Source: Hepsetus odoe (Eukaryota; Chordata; Actinopteri; Characiformes; Hepsetidae). Taken from it: a stretch of DNA of 64,000 bases. Location of the stretch: positions 5,732,596 through 5,796,595 of the forward strand of contig CM029393.1 in assembly GCA_017165825.1 (NCBI GenBank), written 5' to 3'. Shown in pieces: positions 28,101 through 37,952 of this stretch. Below the pieces are notes generated by a model. The model saw only the letters and a list, made by a program, of their open reading frames with translations, was not told where the DNA came from and made no database searches. The position numbers were made by a program, and so were the translations under genes. The first letter of the stretch is position 1. Each line of letters opens with the position of its first letter.

Positions 28101-29592
28101 TTACCCATAAGATTTGATATAAGACCCTTTTTAAGGTTGTAAAAAGCAATGAGAAAGCATAATAAAGGGATCTCCTCAAATGCTGACATATTTTTGGGGC
28201 AATGCGCACCGAGGGAGAACATAAACATAGAAGATGGGAAACCTTTTATTTTGTTGTGTCTTTCATTCGTTTAATGGCAGAGATTCATCAAAATGAGATA
28301 AAGATATACTTGACAAAGATATGAATCAATGGCATAATCTTCTGAACCAAAAACCCATGCCAGTTGTTTTGCGAATTAAAGTTTGGGTCTATTTCTACCC
28401 ACAAATCTTACAAATAATGCTTTATGTTATATTTCTCTCAAAATGACACGACAGGGGACCTTGTCCACATAAATCGGACACATTTCCAGAATGGAAATAA
28501 GTGTTTCAATTAAGTTATATATCACTAAAACCTAAAAATCTATATTTCTATGCTAATATCAGTATACTGGAATAGGCAATATATCACCCAGCACAAGCTG
28601 AATGGTGTAACAGATTGACTTTGAAGTGCACTAGGGTTTGTAATGTGTGGGAAAGAATTGTTTTACAGTATGTCCTCTGAGCATGCTAAGGAAATTCATC
28701 AGTTCTGACTTGCCAGTAAATGTAATAACAACAGGAGGCCTTTGCTCTCCTAGAACCTTGTTGCAAGGAAGTTATGATGTTGGGGGAAAAAGGAAGCATA
28801 GGTCTAAATATAGGAACCACCGTAAATGAGACTATGCATATAGTCTTTCTGCCAGTGGTTGGCCAACTTATACTTAATGCAGTAACATTAAATTATACTG
28901 AGTTGTACATCAATTTCTGACCATATATAATTGTAATCCAAAAATTCACAACGGCCGCATCGTGTAAAAAGAATATTGACAGGGAAGGCTCTGGTATTTC
29001 AGCTGCTTCTTTTTGTAATCTTGGATACAAGATTCTCAACCACTTGCAAGTTACATGTCTGAAATTTGATTCTGGGAATAAGCTCATCGGCTAAACTTGC
29101 CAGCTCAAAGACGTGATCAAACAAGTCTTCACACTGGCAATGACTTTTCAGTGATAGTCTTCTCTGTGGTGAAGGAAAACTGACCTGTATTTCCTCAAAG
29201 GCTTCGTCAATGGTGGTCACCTGGTGTTGCTCGTGTAAGGCGGGCTCATCACAGAAGAAGCAAACCAGGCTCTTGTCACTGAGGCAGAAAAGCTTGACCT
29301 TCTCGTGGTCCTTGCATGGATAGGAGCTCCTCTGGGCATTGAGGATGGCATCCAGTGGGAAAGCGGAGTATCTCTCCACGATGTTGGAGAGCTTGAGGCT
29401 TGGCGAGAGGAGGGGGTCGGTGAAGGTCCTCCTGCACTCTGGACAGTCGCGCGTCCCGTGGTGCTCCTGCCTGTTCCAGTGCTCCGTGATGCACTTTCGA
29501 CAGAAGTAGTGTTCGCAACCGAAACTAACCGGGTCTTGGTAAATGCTCAGGCAAATGGAACACAGGAGCTCGTCTTTCAGACAGCACGCCAT
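2199..29592 (-). CDS. trim62: trim62, RING/B-box E3 ubiquitin ligase (coding exons 1-4; 3' exon outside window)
   Basis: Coding exons read on the minus strand: 29592-29185, 6276-6181, 3183-2927 and 2314-2199 (408+96+257+116 bases, 292 codons plus one base). The start ATG at 29592 gives MACCLKDELLC, the family start; an in-frame ATG lies two codons upstream. The RING is C3HC4 (C11, C14, C26, H28, C31, C34, C50, C53). A B-box type 2 follows (C93, H96, C103, C111, C114, H120, H123). Exons 2-4 encode the coiled coil, and exon 4 ends in the linker GKIHETNLTYEDFPTSKY typical of TRIM62. Human TRIM62 (DEAR1) is 475 residues, so about 183 residues with the PRY-SPRY domain should lie left of position 1. 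The family acts as a cytoplasmic RING E3 ligase; in mammals it is tied to epithelial polarity and innate signalling. Intron 1 is 22.9 kb. Identity is very likely; no frame breaks were seen. Confidence 0.95.
2424..2446. repeat. (CA)n microsatellite
   Basis: About eleven CA units in trim62 intron 3, following an A run. Confidence 0.95.
2927..3183 (-). CDS. trim62: trim62 coding exon 3 (coiled coil)
   Basis: 257 bases, phase 0 to 2. Translation starts SSAKSLRATIGDAFERLHRF and ends FLEGVALTSER, with the last Arg codon split (AG|A). The donor is gtaggc at 2926-2921. GC-rich compared with the flanking intron, as is usual for the conserved coiled-coil exon. Confidence 0.94.
3344..3616 (+). mobile_element. 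tRNA-derived SINE, full-length-like copy
   Basis: Head has an A-box-like tggtctagtgg and a B-box gggttcgaacccc, both RNA polymerase III promoter elements, then the block ttgagcaaggtgccgtcccc and a tail of TTTCAC units. Best preserved copy of a family seen at least eight times in the window. Lies in trim62 intron 2. Confidence 0.85.
4141..4181. repeat. (GAAA)n microsatellite
   Basis: A run followed by about eight GAAA units, trim62 intron 2. Confidence 0.95.
6181..6276 (-). CDS. trim62: trim62 coding exon 2 (coiled coil)
   Basis: A 96-base, 32-codon symmetric phase 0-0 exon. Translation begins REMKEQLAALQDSERGHTEA and ends QRQLTETK. The acceptor is tttgcag (intron side from 6277) and the donor is AAG|gtaaat (6180-6175). 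It matches the human segment between the B-box and the middle of the coiled coil. Confidence 0.93.
7573..7797 (-). mobile_element. SINE with L2-type tail, flanked by target duplication
   Basis: Reading the minus strand: a 5'-truncated tRNA-like head with gggttcgaacccttt, the gagcaaggtgccgtcccc block, then a LINE2-like 3' end (ggctggcgacctgtccaggg) and a GGAT tail. Flanked by the 12-base duplication aaatgatattat at 7561-7572 and 7798-7809, showing insertion by target-primed reverse transcription. Confidence 0.85.
11640..12800 (-). mobile_element. Degenerate DNA transposon remnant
   Basis: Starts near a gggaaaaagtattgaacac string and contains ctcatctgtccagacgttct and tttacccatcaggagatgtt, phrases of a common fish DNA-transposon family. 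Frames are broken, so it is not active. The exact superfamily (Tc1/mariner-like suspected) was not settled. It is interrupted by the hAT element at 11758-12051. Confidence 0.55.
11758..12051. mobile_element. hAT-type non-autonomous element with 8-bp target duplication
   Basis: Terminal inverted repeats CAGGGGTCACCAAC and GTTGGTGACCCCTG; flanked by identical TTCTAAAG at 11750-11757 and 12052-12059, the 8-base duplication expected of hAT. 294 bases, no coding capacity. Confidence 0.9.
13775..13983. repeat. Copy A of a local diverged duplicate
   Basis: Shares ordered blocks with 14665-14907: catgagtattta, taaagaagt, tctaggt/actgtaaaa, cagtgatttatgg and gacttgaaca..gtcttcaaatta. Unidentified; trim62 intron 1. 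Confidence 0.65.
14665..14907. repeat. Copy B of a local diverged duplicate
   Basis: Direct-orientation partner of 13775-13983, about 0.9 kb away, with several small insertions and deletions between them. Confidence 0.65.
16017..16320 (+). mobile_element. LINE 3' end fragment
   Basis: Contains ctcctcagtggtggaatgac (a remnant of a reverse-transcriptase C-terminus) and ends in the well known fish tail gctctggataaaagtatctg..aaatgccaaaaatataaatgt. Not coding now. Family (CR1/L2/Rex-like) not certain. Confidence 0.65.
17449..17502. repeat. (GT)n microsatellite
   Basis: About 27 perfect GT units in trim62 intron 1. Confidence 0.97.
20113..20540 (+). mobile_element. Composite repeat: unidentified 270-base block plus SINE head
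   Basis: From cttgaattcagaactggttg through cagaggcctagtgattaggg to the gagcaaggtactgtccc block. The entire arrangement recurs inverted at 43995-44375, so it moves as one unit. The second half is the tRNA-like SINE described at 3344. Confidence 0.7.
23052..23316 (-). mobile_element. tRNA-derived SINE
   Basis: Reverse copy with gtgaaagtgaaagtg tail, then the central block cagcagtgggcagctattga and a degenerate head ending in cactaggccaccgctgccc. Confidence 0.8.
25104..25194. repeat. (GA)n microsatellite
   Basis: About 90 bases of GA with few interruptions, trim62 intron 1. Confidence 0.97.
29185..29592 (-). CDS. trim62: trim62 coding exon 1 (RING and B-box)
   Basis: Encodes residues 1-136, ending in DEAFEEIQ exactly at a codon boundary. 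The donor is CAG|gtcagt (donor bases at 29184-29179). It holds the whole RING finger and B-box with all zinc ligands intact, so this exon alone carries the catalytic domain. The open frame continues a little past the donor, but those extra residues do not resemble the family. Confidence 0.95.
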
Positions 29593-30660
29593 TTGCATGG
29601 ACGGAGGGGTCGATGCATGCAGTACGAGGAGAAGCGAAAGCCTACTGGATCAGCTGTACGTCTGACGCAATGTTCTTCTACATCAGACGTTACAGAAACA
29701 GCTGGTGCTGAAAATATGTCCTGCTCCTCCTTCTGCCTCCTGTTTGGCTTGATCTGCTTTAAAAAAAAAAACAAAAACAAAAACAAAAAAAAAAAAACAG
29801 GAAAGAACAGAAAGGAAAAGTTGGTTGCTGCGAGTTAAATGCAGGGCAGTTCTTTTCAAGTTTCTAGGAAGCTGTAAAGAACCAAGCCCAATACTGATAA
29901 AGCACCTTCTCCTAATAACCAGCTGTGTTACCTACAAAGGAAAAGGACACCAGTCCTCCCATAACAGATCTAATCCCCTCGCTATCACTTTCATTATTAC
30001 TGGAATGAATGGTAGTGCTCGGATGGCAACCAGAAATAAGTCAAGCAGCGAAGGCTGTTCAAATCTGCATAGGAGAGGCAGGATATTTACCCAGAGAGGA
30101 GGCTGTGGGGAAAGGCACCGTTGTCGTTGGTCAGACTGCCAGCACTAGCAAGGAGACCTGCTTCCCCAAGCTTCTGCCTCTAGTTTTAACCGCTGCAGCT
30201 CGTTTCATTGGCAGAGAAGTTAGGACAAGCCTCTGGAGATGTTATATTGCATGCGTGACACCTTTTTCTTTATTTGTCAGCCTTCAAAGCCAGCTGACGA
30301 GCTAATGCGCCGGCCAGCTAGGTGAGTCGCTAGCTAGCTAATGTAAACACGGCTAGCTGGGAGACACTTACCCAAACTAACCAGCTTTATCAGTCGGCTC
30401 GCTCACTCCGGACAGTGCTGGGACGTTATTTTAAACACGCTCCCGTCCCCGTTTTTACATGACAGAGAATTTATTTCTGGATATTTTCTAATTTCGGGTA
30501 GTTTCTGCCTGTCAGCGCCGCTTTAACTGAGACCCTTCGCTCCGCCCGCCGCTCCTCAGATCCCCAACTGCTCGCGACCGTGTCCAGGGAGAAGCGGAGC
30601 TCAGCAACGGCGCAAACCAACTCCCTCCGCGGGGGGGGGTCTGTAGAGCCGAAAGAAAAC
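29593..30660 (-). promoter_or_regulatory. trim62: trim62 promoter / 5' untranslated region (inferred)
   Basis: The stretch 30300-30660 is the most CpG-rich part of the area and probably holds the transcription start. A donor-like gtaagt lies at 30371-30366, which would end a non-coding first exon at 30372. A candidate acceptor (a long T run then aaagcag) lies next to 29753, placing the rest of the 5' UTR at 29753-29593. Non-CpG repeats (GCTAGC palindromes near 30330) sit in the same area. Inferred from sequence composition and splice motifs only. Confidence 0.45.
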
Positions 30661-32699
30661 AACGACTGATTTCTTCTTTGAGAAAGATACTTCTTTGGTT
30701 TGATATTGTTGGAAAAGGTGATGGTATTTATTTATGTGCAGGAAAGATGCCTCGTGATTCATTTTACAAAGTATGTTTATCACGAGAAGGCATCCAGAGA
30801 GGACAGTGCCCCCTCTAGCTCGTAAATGGTACTGTCCTTTCCGCGGCGCTCAAATGAAAAGTCACTGCACATTTGACTTTTTAATTTTTTACTTTATCGT
30901 GTGTTAGCTTGTTTGTTTGTTTCCTGGTTATTTGAGTTGTTCCCGCTGTTATTTTGCATGATGGTTGGAAGTGTGCTATATTTAGGAGGTGTTTTTTTGG
31001 TTTGGAATTAATTAATAACTGTTAAGTTATTACTATTTAATACTTATCAAAAGGTTATTTAAAAAAAGCAAAGCACTCATTGCAAATGCAAAAAATGCAA
31101 ATTTAATGCAAATAAAAATAATATCTGATTTTTTAGGAAATATTACATCCAGAGATAAAGACTTTTGATTCCTGTATCTCTTTAAAAAGCACTTGGGAGA
31201 AAAGGCTTAGAGAAACACCTTACAATTCACCCTTTTGTATGTATGTCTGTCTCCCTGGCAAGAGACTCTGCAAAATGATGTGAATGTAAATATATGAAGA
31301 GATTTCAGCATGTTTGATGCATGTGGTTTATATGTGTAATGACAAGATAATGAGACTCTTTTTTTATTTGGAAAGATCTCTCTGGTCATCTTGACGTGGT
31401 ACCACCGAAAACGTGTAGACAATCCGTACACTGTAGCAATAAAAAGATAAAGAAATCTAATTTGCGGTGTCAAATACAATATATTTTTCAATATTTTTGA
31501 GAAAGAAATGCTTCTTCATGTTTTGCCTTTTATATTTGGAGCGAATCTTTCAGGTTTGGCTGAATTAGAATTCATTATTTGAATTTAGCTGTTTTCTGGA
31601 CACCGTCCATCCATCCATCCATCCATCCATCATCTAAGCCACATATCCAAACCAGGGATGCATTTTTTCCTATATTGGAGAAATCTCATATTCATACAAA
31701 GTGAATTTTAAAAACATAAATATAATACCAAAATAAGACATCATAATTCAAATAGTATACATTATGTCTTTTACCATAAAAAGATATATCATTCTGGCCA
31801 TTTTCTACCCTGTAGCACTGAAAGAAAAGCAAAACGCAGAAAAATGAAGGGTACAGAGTATAAAGTGTGCTTTTTCCTTAATGCTGTCATTTCTGTTTAC
31901 GTCTAGGGGGTTATTTTTTTATGTAGCCTGATTCTGATTAGTCTGTGCTTTATGCTACACCCTTGGGACAGGGAGGTTTTCCCAGTGGCCTTGACCTGTT
32001 TGCAAATCAACACCTAAAGACTTTTATTTTGTTCAGCTTTGACTGCATTGCTCACGTGGTAGGCCAACCCAGTGGCTGTTGTAGCTTAATTTCCTTGGAA
32101 ATGGTTTCAAATATGATCTGGGACACATTTTTTCAGCTCCAACTTAATCAAAACAATACACCTCAACCTTTTGCCATTTTTCTAAAACCGCATGCAGCTA
32201 AATTTGAACCAATATGTGGTTTATTCCCCTGGGGCTAAAGAGGATCCTGTTTATTAGTGCTTGTATAGACCTGCTCAGTTATTAATTAGGGTATCTACCA
32301 AACATGAGGCTGACTGGCACACCAGCAGCAGATCTGCAGATTTAGTGAATTTCAAGTCAACAGTGGGAAAGTTCAGAAGCTATAACGATGCCTTCATCTT
32401 CATCCTGGAGCACAGATTACTGCATTGGTGCTGAGTTTGCAGTTTGTCACAGCACACATCTGCCAAAGGCACAACCCTGTCACTGTGTCAGTGCAAAGAG
32501 ACACAAAGCCTATGCAAGAAAGCGTATTCATTGAAGATTTCAAAGATAACTGGCGGTAGTGGGTTGTGGTCTTCACCTCAACTGCTACCAAGACAAAGTG
32601 CTGAGTGATCTCTGGCAGCAATTTCCTGCCATTTGCTGCCTTGGTTGTCTGCATAAAAACATTTCCTACAAAAGGCTTTCTTAGGTTTTCTGATTACTC

Positions 32700-33400
32700 A
32701 GAGGCTTCCGTTTCATAGCGCTGTCTGCCCTTCTTCAGAGAAACCTTGTGCAAATTCTTGGCAGCGTGCAGGCTGTAAATGCAGCTTCTCTTCACTATGT
32801 CTTGCTGACGTTTGCTCACAACCACAAGGTACAGTACACGTCCGATAGCATTCACACACACCTGTTTAGTCAGCACAGCTACTTTAGGGTGCCTCCATCA
32901 GCTTGCCTTCCCATATTGCATCCTGCTGCCACCAGGCGAGCAACACACTCCTGGTCATCCTTCCATTGCCTCATGGCCCAGTTCAGATGCTCACATCTCC
33001 ATTGGGGTCAGCATGGGCACTCTGAACGGTCTGTGGCTACGCAGCAAGTTGCAGTGCATTGACACCTTCTGACACCTTTCTCAGTTTGTGCTGCAGTAAA
33101 TCTTGTGAGGGATCAAACCAGACTAGCCAGCCTTCAGCCCCCCTGCTCATCAGTGAACCAGGATTATGTTGCTTGTTCATCCACTATCCTTGAGTCTTGA
33201 CCACTTTTGGTCGGTTTTGACCGCTGCATACTAGGAACATCCCACAAGACCTGCCATTTTGGAGATGCTCTGACCCAACTGTCTAACAGTTTTGCCCTTG
33301 TCACTCAAATCCTTACACTTGCTCAATTTTCCTGCTACCAGCACCTAAATTACAACAAATAACAGCTCACGTTCTGCTTAACATGTCTCAAGAAGCAAGA
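32700..33400. mobile_element. Unclassified dispersed repeat remnant
   Basis: Contains cacttttggtcggttttgac, ttttggagatgctctgaccc and gtcactcaaatccttacact, phrases I recall from a repeat widespread in fish genomes. Stops interrupt every frame. Class not known to me. Confidence 0.45.
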
Positions 33401-34083
33401 AAATACATGTTTTTTCCTCACCGGTTATGGCTGAATATCTGTACTTTGTCAGACAACTGGACTAACCTACAGTGCTGCTTAATGGCACCTTAGTAAAAAA
33501 TCAAGGCAGCCATGCTTACAAACCCATGGACTGTGGAAATGCGCTGGATCATCACAATAAATGCTCTCAGGAGCTGTCAGGGTAAAACCCTTAGAATATA
33601 TAATCAATATTTAATCAACTGCTAAAAAGATGCTCTGTGCGATGCTTTAACTCTGTTAACACCTGCATCGATCTGGGCTGCATGTCCTTCAAAACTCCTT
33701 TACCGGCAAGTCGGGCTTGAAATTCCCCCTTTTGTGTGGTTCATTCATACACCTCCAATATCAGAGTTTAAAGACGTCTGTAAACAGAATGCCGGTGCAA
33801 GTCATATTCATGTCTTGTAAAGGATATGATTAATCATTTTCCATTCAAAGTGTTCTTGATCTGAATGCCTTTGCAATCATCTTTTAAAATTGATGCAAGT
33901 AAAACCAAAAAGCTCTAAACAGGATCCATAGCAACAGCTGATGTTTTTCAGAACAGTTCAAGTTCAAAAAGTTCAGGACCTTTAATTACCCACATGCAAA
34001 TTCTGTGCATTGCTTCATGTCGTACCTGTCAGGTTGTATTTTTTTTTTTTTACATAGAGGTGTGCTATAAATGTATAATTTTA

Positions 34084-34240
34084 GGGGAAGCGGTGGTCCA
34101 GTGGTTAGGGATTTGGCCACAGGATCAGAAGGTCATTGGTTTGAATCCCAGACCAGTAGGATGCCCTGAAGTAACCTTGAGCAAGGTACTGTATACAGCA
34201 GGGGACAGCTATTTAAAGCCCCTGGGGAAAACTGATGGGG
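34084..34240 (+). mobile_element. tRNA-derived SINE, partial
   Basis: ggtggtccagtggttaggg head, weak B-box ggtttgaatccc, then ttgagcaaggtactgta. 3' part lost. Confidence 0.75.
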
Positions 34241-35823
34241 AAGATATTGTCAGTATTTAAAGAACACTGAACACAGGAGCCCAATGAACTGGGTCTTGCT
34301 TGTCCCCCCTCCCACCCAAACACTAAATACCAAGATGCATGCTGAACATCCTAAATGGGCCTTCATATAACTAATTAATATAATCGCAGTTATTTGTTCC
34401 ACATCTCCCACACCCACGTTAAACCCTACCAGGCATCCTGATAGAATGTTGTCATGCTGACAAAAACATGAAAATGACAAACGCCTTCTAGAAATTTTCA
34501 TACAAATCGTTTACTTAAATCTGTAAGAAAATAATAATGTATTCACACATATTAAATGAAACCATTGCAATCACCGAAATCTTTGTCACAATTTGAACGA
34601 AACATGACTTTGACACGACTTTTTTAAGTCACATTAAAGTTCAACATATTTCATCCATTAGAGCTGCCCCGAATGTACAGTGCATATATAAAAAAGGCAA
34701 GCAGCAATACTTAACCTGGAACGCCATCAGATAAAGAAGTGATGGAAGAAAAGCAAACATTTTTGGTCCTGGTTGTTGAGTTTGTGCTCCTCTCGACACA
34801 CCTGAATGTGCAAATTTAGTGCTTCCAGAGATGCACAGGGTATGTTAGAGCAGGAAAAACACTGAATGGAGGCGACCAAGTGCCAGAGTAACTCTCCACC
34901 ACTGGGGGGTGTCAGTTGTCTGTAAGTCACATTATTTTCTTTGACTCAACAGAAGAAAAAGACAAAAATATTTCCAAAGATAAAACCTGAAATGGGTAAA
35001 GTGCACCTGCTTACCAAGAAAGCACCTTGCTGATTGAAGGCCCACCTTCAGGATGTGTCTCTGTTCTCCTAAGTAAACTATTGGTTCATAAATACATTCT
35101 TACTGCAGTACTCGGACTCAGAAATGTGCATATAGTGATATGGCTATAACATAACATTGCTTCTTTAGCTATAAAAATAAGAAAGTACATTACAATCCTT
35201 TGAAGATAACCAAATGACCCAAACAGAAGTCCAAACAGCTCCAGTGACTCCATGCTCTGAAATGGAACAGTTTTGCCTTTGAGCTGTATGTTTTGGCTTT
35301 TAAACTTTTATCACCTAAGCAGTCAATTTGGAATGTGTTTTTCCCTAGACATAACAAAAGTATATTGTCTTGGGTTTCACAGGAAAGAAAACACTGACTT
35401 AGCTTTTGAATTTGGGTAATCTATAGATTATGCCTGGCTCCTGCACTCCCGCAACCCTAATCAGGATTATTGAATAATGAGAGAGTGAGTTGATTACGCC
35501 TAGAGTAACAACAACAGGATGATGCTATCAGTTAGCTGCCAAAGGCAAAGCTATAACCGCTGTCACAATGACAAGCAGACATTATCAATGAAACAATGAT
35601 AATGTGGCAAACGCAGCATTCTGGCCACCTAAACTCTGCAGATTTTCAAGAAACGGTGGCCAGTGAGTGGCTTGGCTAGCTGAAGATGATATCTACGCTC
35701 AGACAGCTCTGAGAATGAAGATAAACTCCTGTGGTTCAGCAGTAACACCCACCCCATACACAAGCCTTGATCAAACAGTCCACTGAAGAAAATATAGAAG
35801 CTGGCGGAGTTCCCCCCTCTTCT

Positions 35824-36204
35824 TCAGGACACGCACATCCCACTCACTTGCACTGGCTGTACAGCATCTTTGCTGTTTTCTTCCTCACATGAGACACGCA
35901 GCTGCTCCTCTTGAGAAAGGGGTGGTTCAGACTGGACTGGCTGAGGCTCGGCCAGGGGGACGATGGGGATCGAGCAGGAGCCCGTTGTTGGATTAAGGTG
36001 GCAGTTGAAGGTGGCAGTGATGTTGACATTAACACATGGGCTGGACACCACAGGCTGCTCTGTGTGGATGCTGTCCTGACTGGTTCCTGTGCTCTGGCTG
36101 TGGCTGTCGGATGCTGACGATGTGGAAGGGTCTGTTTTGCCCTCCAGTAGACGCTGGTGCTCTGTCTTGCTGAAGTAAAGGCCTGCCTCTGAGGCCTGTT
36201 CAGG
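35824..36204 (-). CDS. tnfrsf1b: tnfrsf1b exon 9 (cytoplasmic tail, stop)
   Basis: 381 bases including TGA. The open frame begins PEQASEAGLYFSKTEHQRLL after a ctgtcttag acceptor. It includes a Ser-rich stretch, SSPCVNVNITATFNCHLN and the acidic PLSQEEQLRVSCEEE, matching the TRAF2-binding region of TNFR2. A donor-like AAgtgagt lies 20 bases before the stop (35847-35842), so an alternative end is possible. Confidence 0.9.
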   Translation of the reverse strand, partial: PEQASEAGLYFSKTEHQRLLEGKTDPSTSSASDSHSQSTGTSQDSIHTEQPVVSSPCVNVNITATFNCHLNPTTGSCSIPIVPLAEPQPVQSEPPLSQEEQLRVSCEEENSKDAVQPVQVSGMCVS

Positions 36205-37918
36205 CTAAGACAGACAGAATTGGGGATGACACACAGACAAGGCTATAAGCACTTTGTATATAAACATGAAATAAAGCACTCTGGCTAAGTTGATTCAGTA
36301 TCATAAATGTATGATATACTTGTACGTCTTTTATTTAAACAGTTGCAGCATTCTGTTACTTTAGTACACTTGACTTGCTTGCAGGGGAAGGAGAAAAAAC
36401 CTAGCCATTCACACGCAACAGCAACTAAGCAGTGTGACAGTGAAACTAGCTAACTAGCGAGTTTTAGGGCTGAAAATATAGTAAATATGCTCGTGTGTAT
36501 TATTTTATGTTTATACTTCATGCTAAGTAACTTTTGTATATGGTAATCAAATGTACACAGATGCATATGAAAAGGTTTATTACAAAATGTCAGTACTAAT
36601 GATGGCTAAACTCACCTTGACTTCCTTGATCAGAGGTTTTGTTGAACCTGCAGGGAAGTGGTGTAACAAAACACACACAAAAAAAAAGGATCAAATAAGA
36701 CTGATAAAGTTTCCCTCATCCGTCCGCATAAAAGAATGCACTCTGCATTAGAACACCGAAATGGGAAATTACGAAAACAGATGATAGATAATGTTCAAAA
36801 GAAGCCAAGACACTGACAGTAGGTATATCCAACAAAAATCTCTCCTCAGTTCTAAGCAGAACTCAAGATAATAATCTGGATGTGATGGTGTGGTGATTCT
36901 TTCATGCCAGTTGTATGAAATTTTGCACGAATTACCTTTCCTGTGACTAATTACAAAAGCAGTCATCGTCAGCATAACCAGCAGCATGACGACAGCACCT
37001 AGAACTGCCAAACACCCAATTCAAGACAGTGTAAGAGAGACAGAGAGAAAGAAAAAGAGAAAGAGAGAGAAGGGAGTGTCCAATAGGAGTCAAGAAAATG
37101 AGGGAGAAAAACAAATTGCTCATTAACTCATATGCAGCATTGCCAAAGGCTGGCACACTTTACTCATTATTAAAGATACAAATTCACCAAAGCAACACAA
37201 AACTGACAATGTATTTATTTTAATGCAAATTTAATGACTTATGAATGTTTAGAATCTACACACAGAGAGCATCATCAAGACAATGCTTGCATGCATGGAC
37301 TTGTGGCCCACTGACCCCAAGCTTGTACCAACTCTGTGTATTAAGTGTTGTCCTTACCGATCCAAAGAGTTGGAACTGGCTTGTTTGGATGTTGTGTGCC
37401 TAAAGGTGTGGGCTGAGAATCTGAAGGTGAACACATGGTGGAGGGATCTGAAGGAACAGACAAATCCGGAGCAGCCTGGCTGGTAGGGTAACCGGTGGTC
37501 ACAACAGAGGTAGAGGAATCAAGCGGTACACAAACAGTGTCATTTGTGGAATTTCCAGGATGCAAAACAACCATCCCCTTCACGCACCTAAATGAAAATG
37601 AAGCATTTCAGATCTCCCAAAATATCTGCTCAGTTCAAAACATATGCCATTAAGTTTAATTTGTTTGAGGCAAGTTTCACAAACTCAAAACGCTCCGCAA
37701 TTTAACACATTAAACACTGCCAGGGGTTGTTTATGAAAGCTCCACAGAGGTTTGATTGAAAACTTGAACAGTGTTTTCATGACATATTATACACATACAA
37801 ATTATATACATATATTTATTTTTTAAAACAACTTACGGCGTATGTGGATGGCAAGGCTGCGCACTAGTTTGATTAGAGAAAAATCCTTCTGGACATGAGA
37901 CACACATCTTTTTTGCTG

Positions 37919-37952
<34 letters not shown>

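Larger units (their letters stand above)
6277..29184. other. trim62 intron 1 (22.9 kb)
   Basis: No exon of any recognised gene on either strand. Contains the repeats listed separately plus long unique AT-rich DNA. A relatively GC-rich unique block near 8690-9000 has overlapping open frames on both strands but no family resemblance; it could be regulatory. Confidence 0.75.
30700..35823. other. Intergenic region between trim62 and tnfrsf1b
   Basis: No recognisable gene. Holds an L2-like tail fragment with CCAT units (31603-31660), an unclassified dispersed repeat (about 32700-33400), a SINE (34084) and a short zinc-finger-like open frame (34727). Should also contain the tnfrsf1b 3' UTR; no canonical AATAAA was spotted close to the stop. 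Confidence 0.7.

Noticed and set aside
29305..29838. 177-codon plus-strand open frame
   Set aside because: Antisense of trim62 exon 1; GC-rich exon with no stops, no family resemblance, and it ends in a Lys run from an A-rich repeat.
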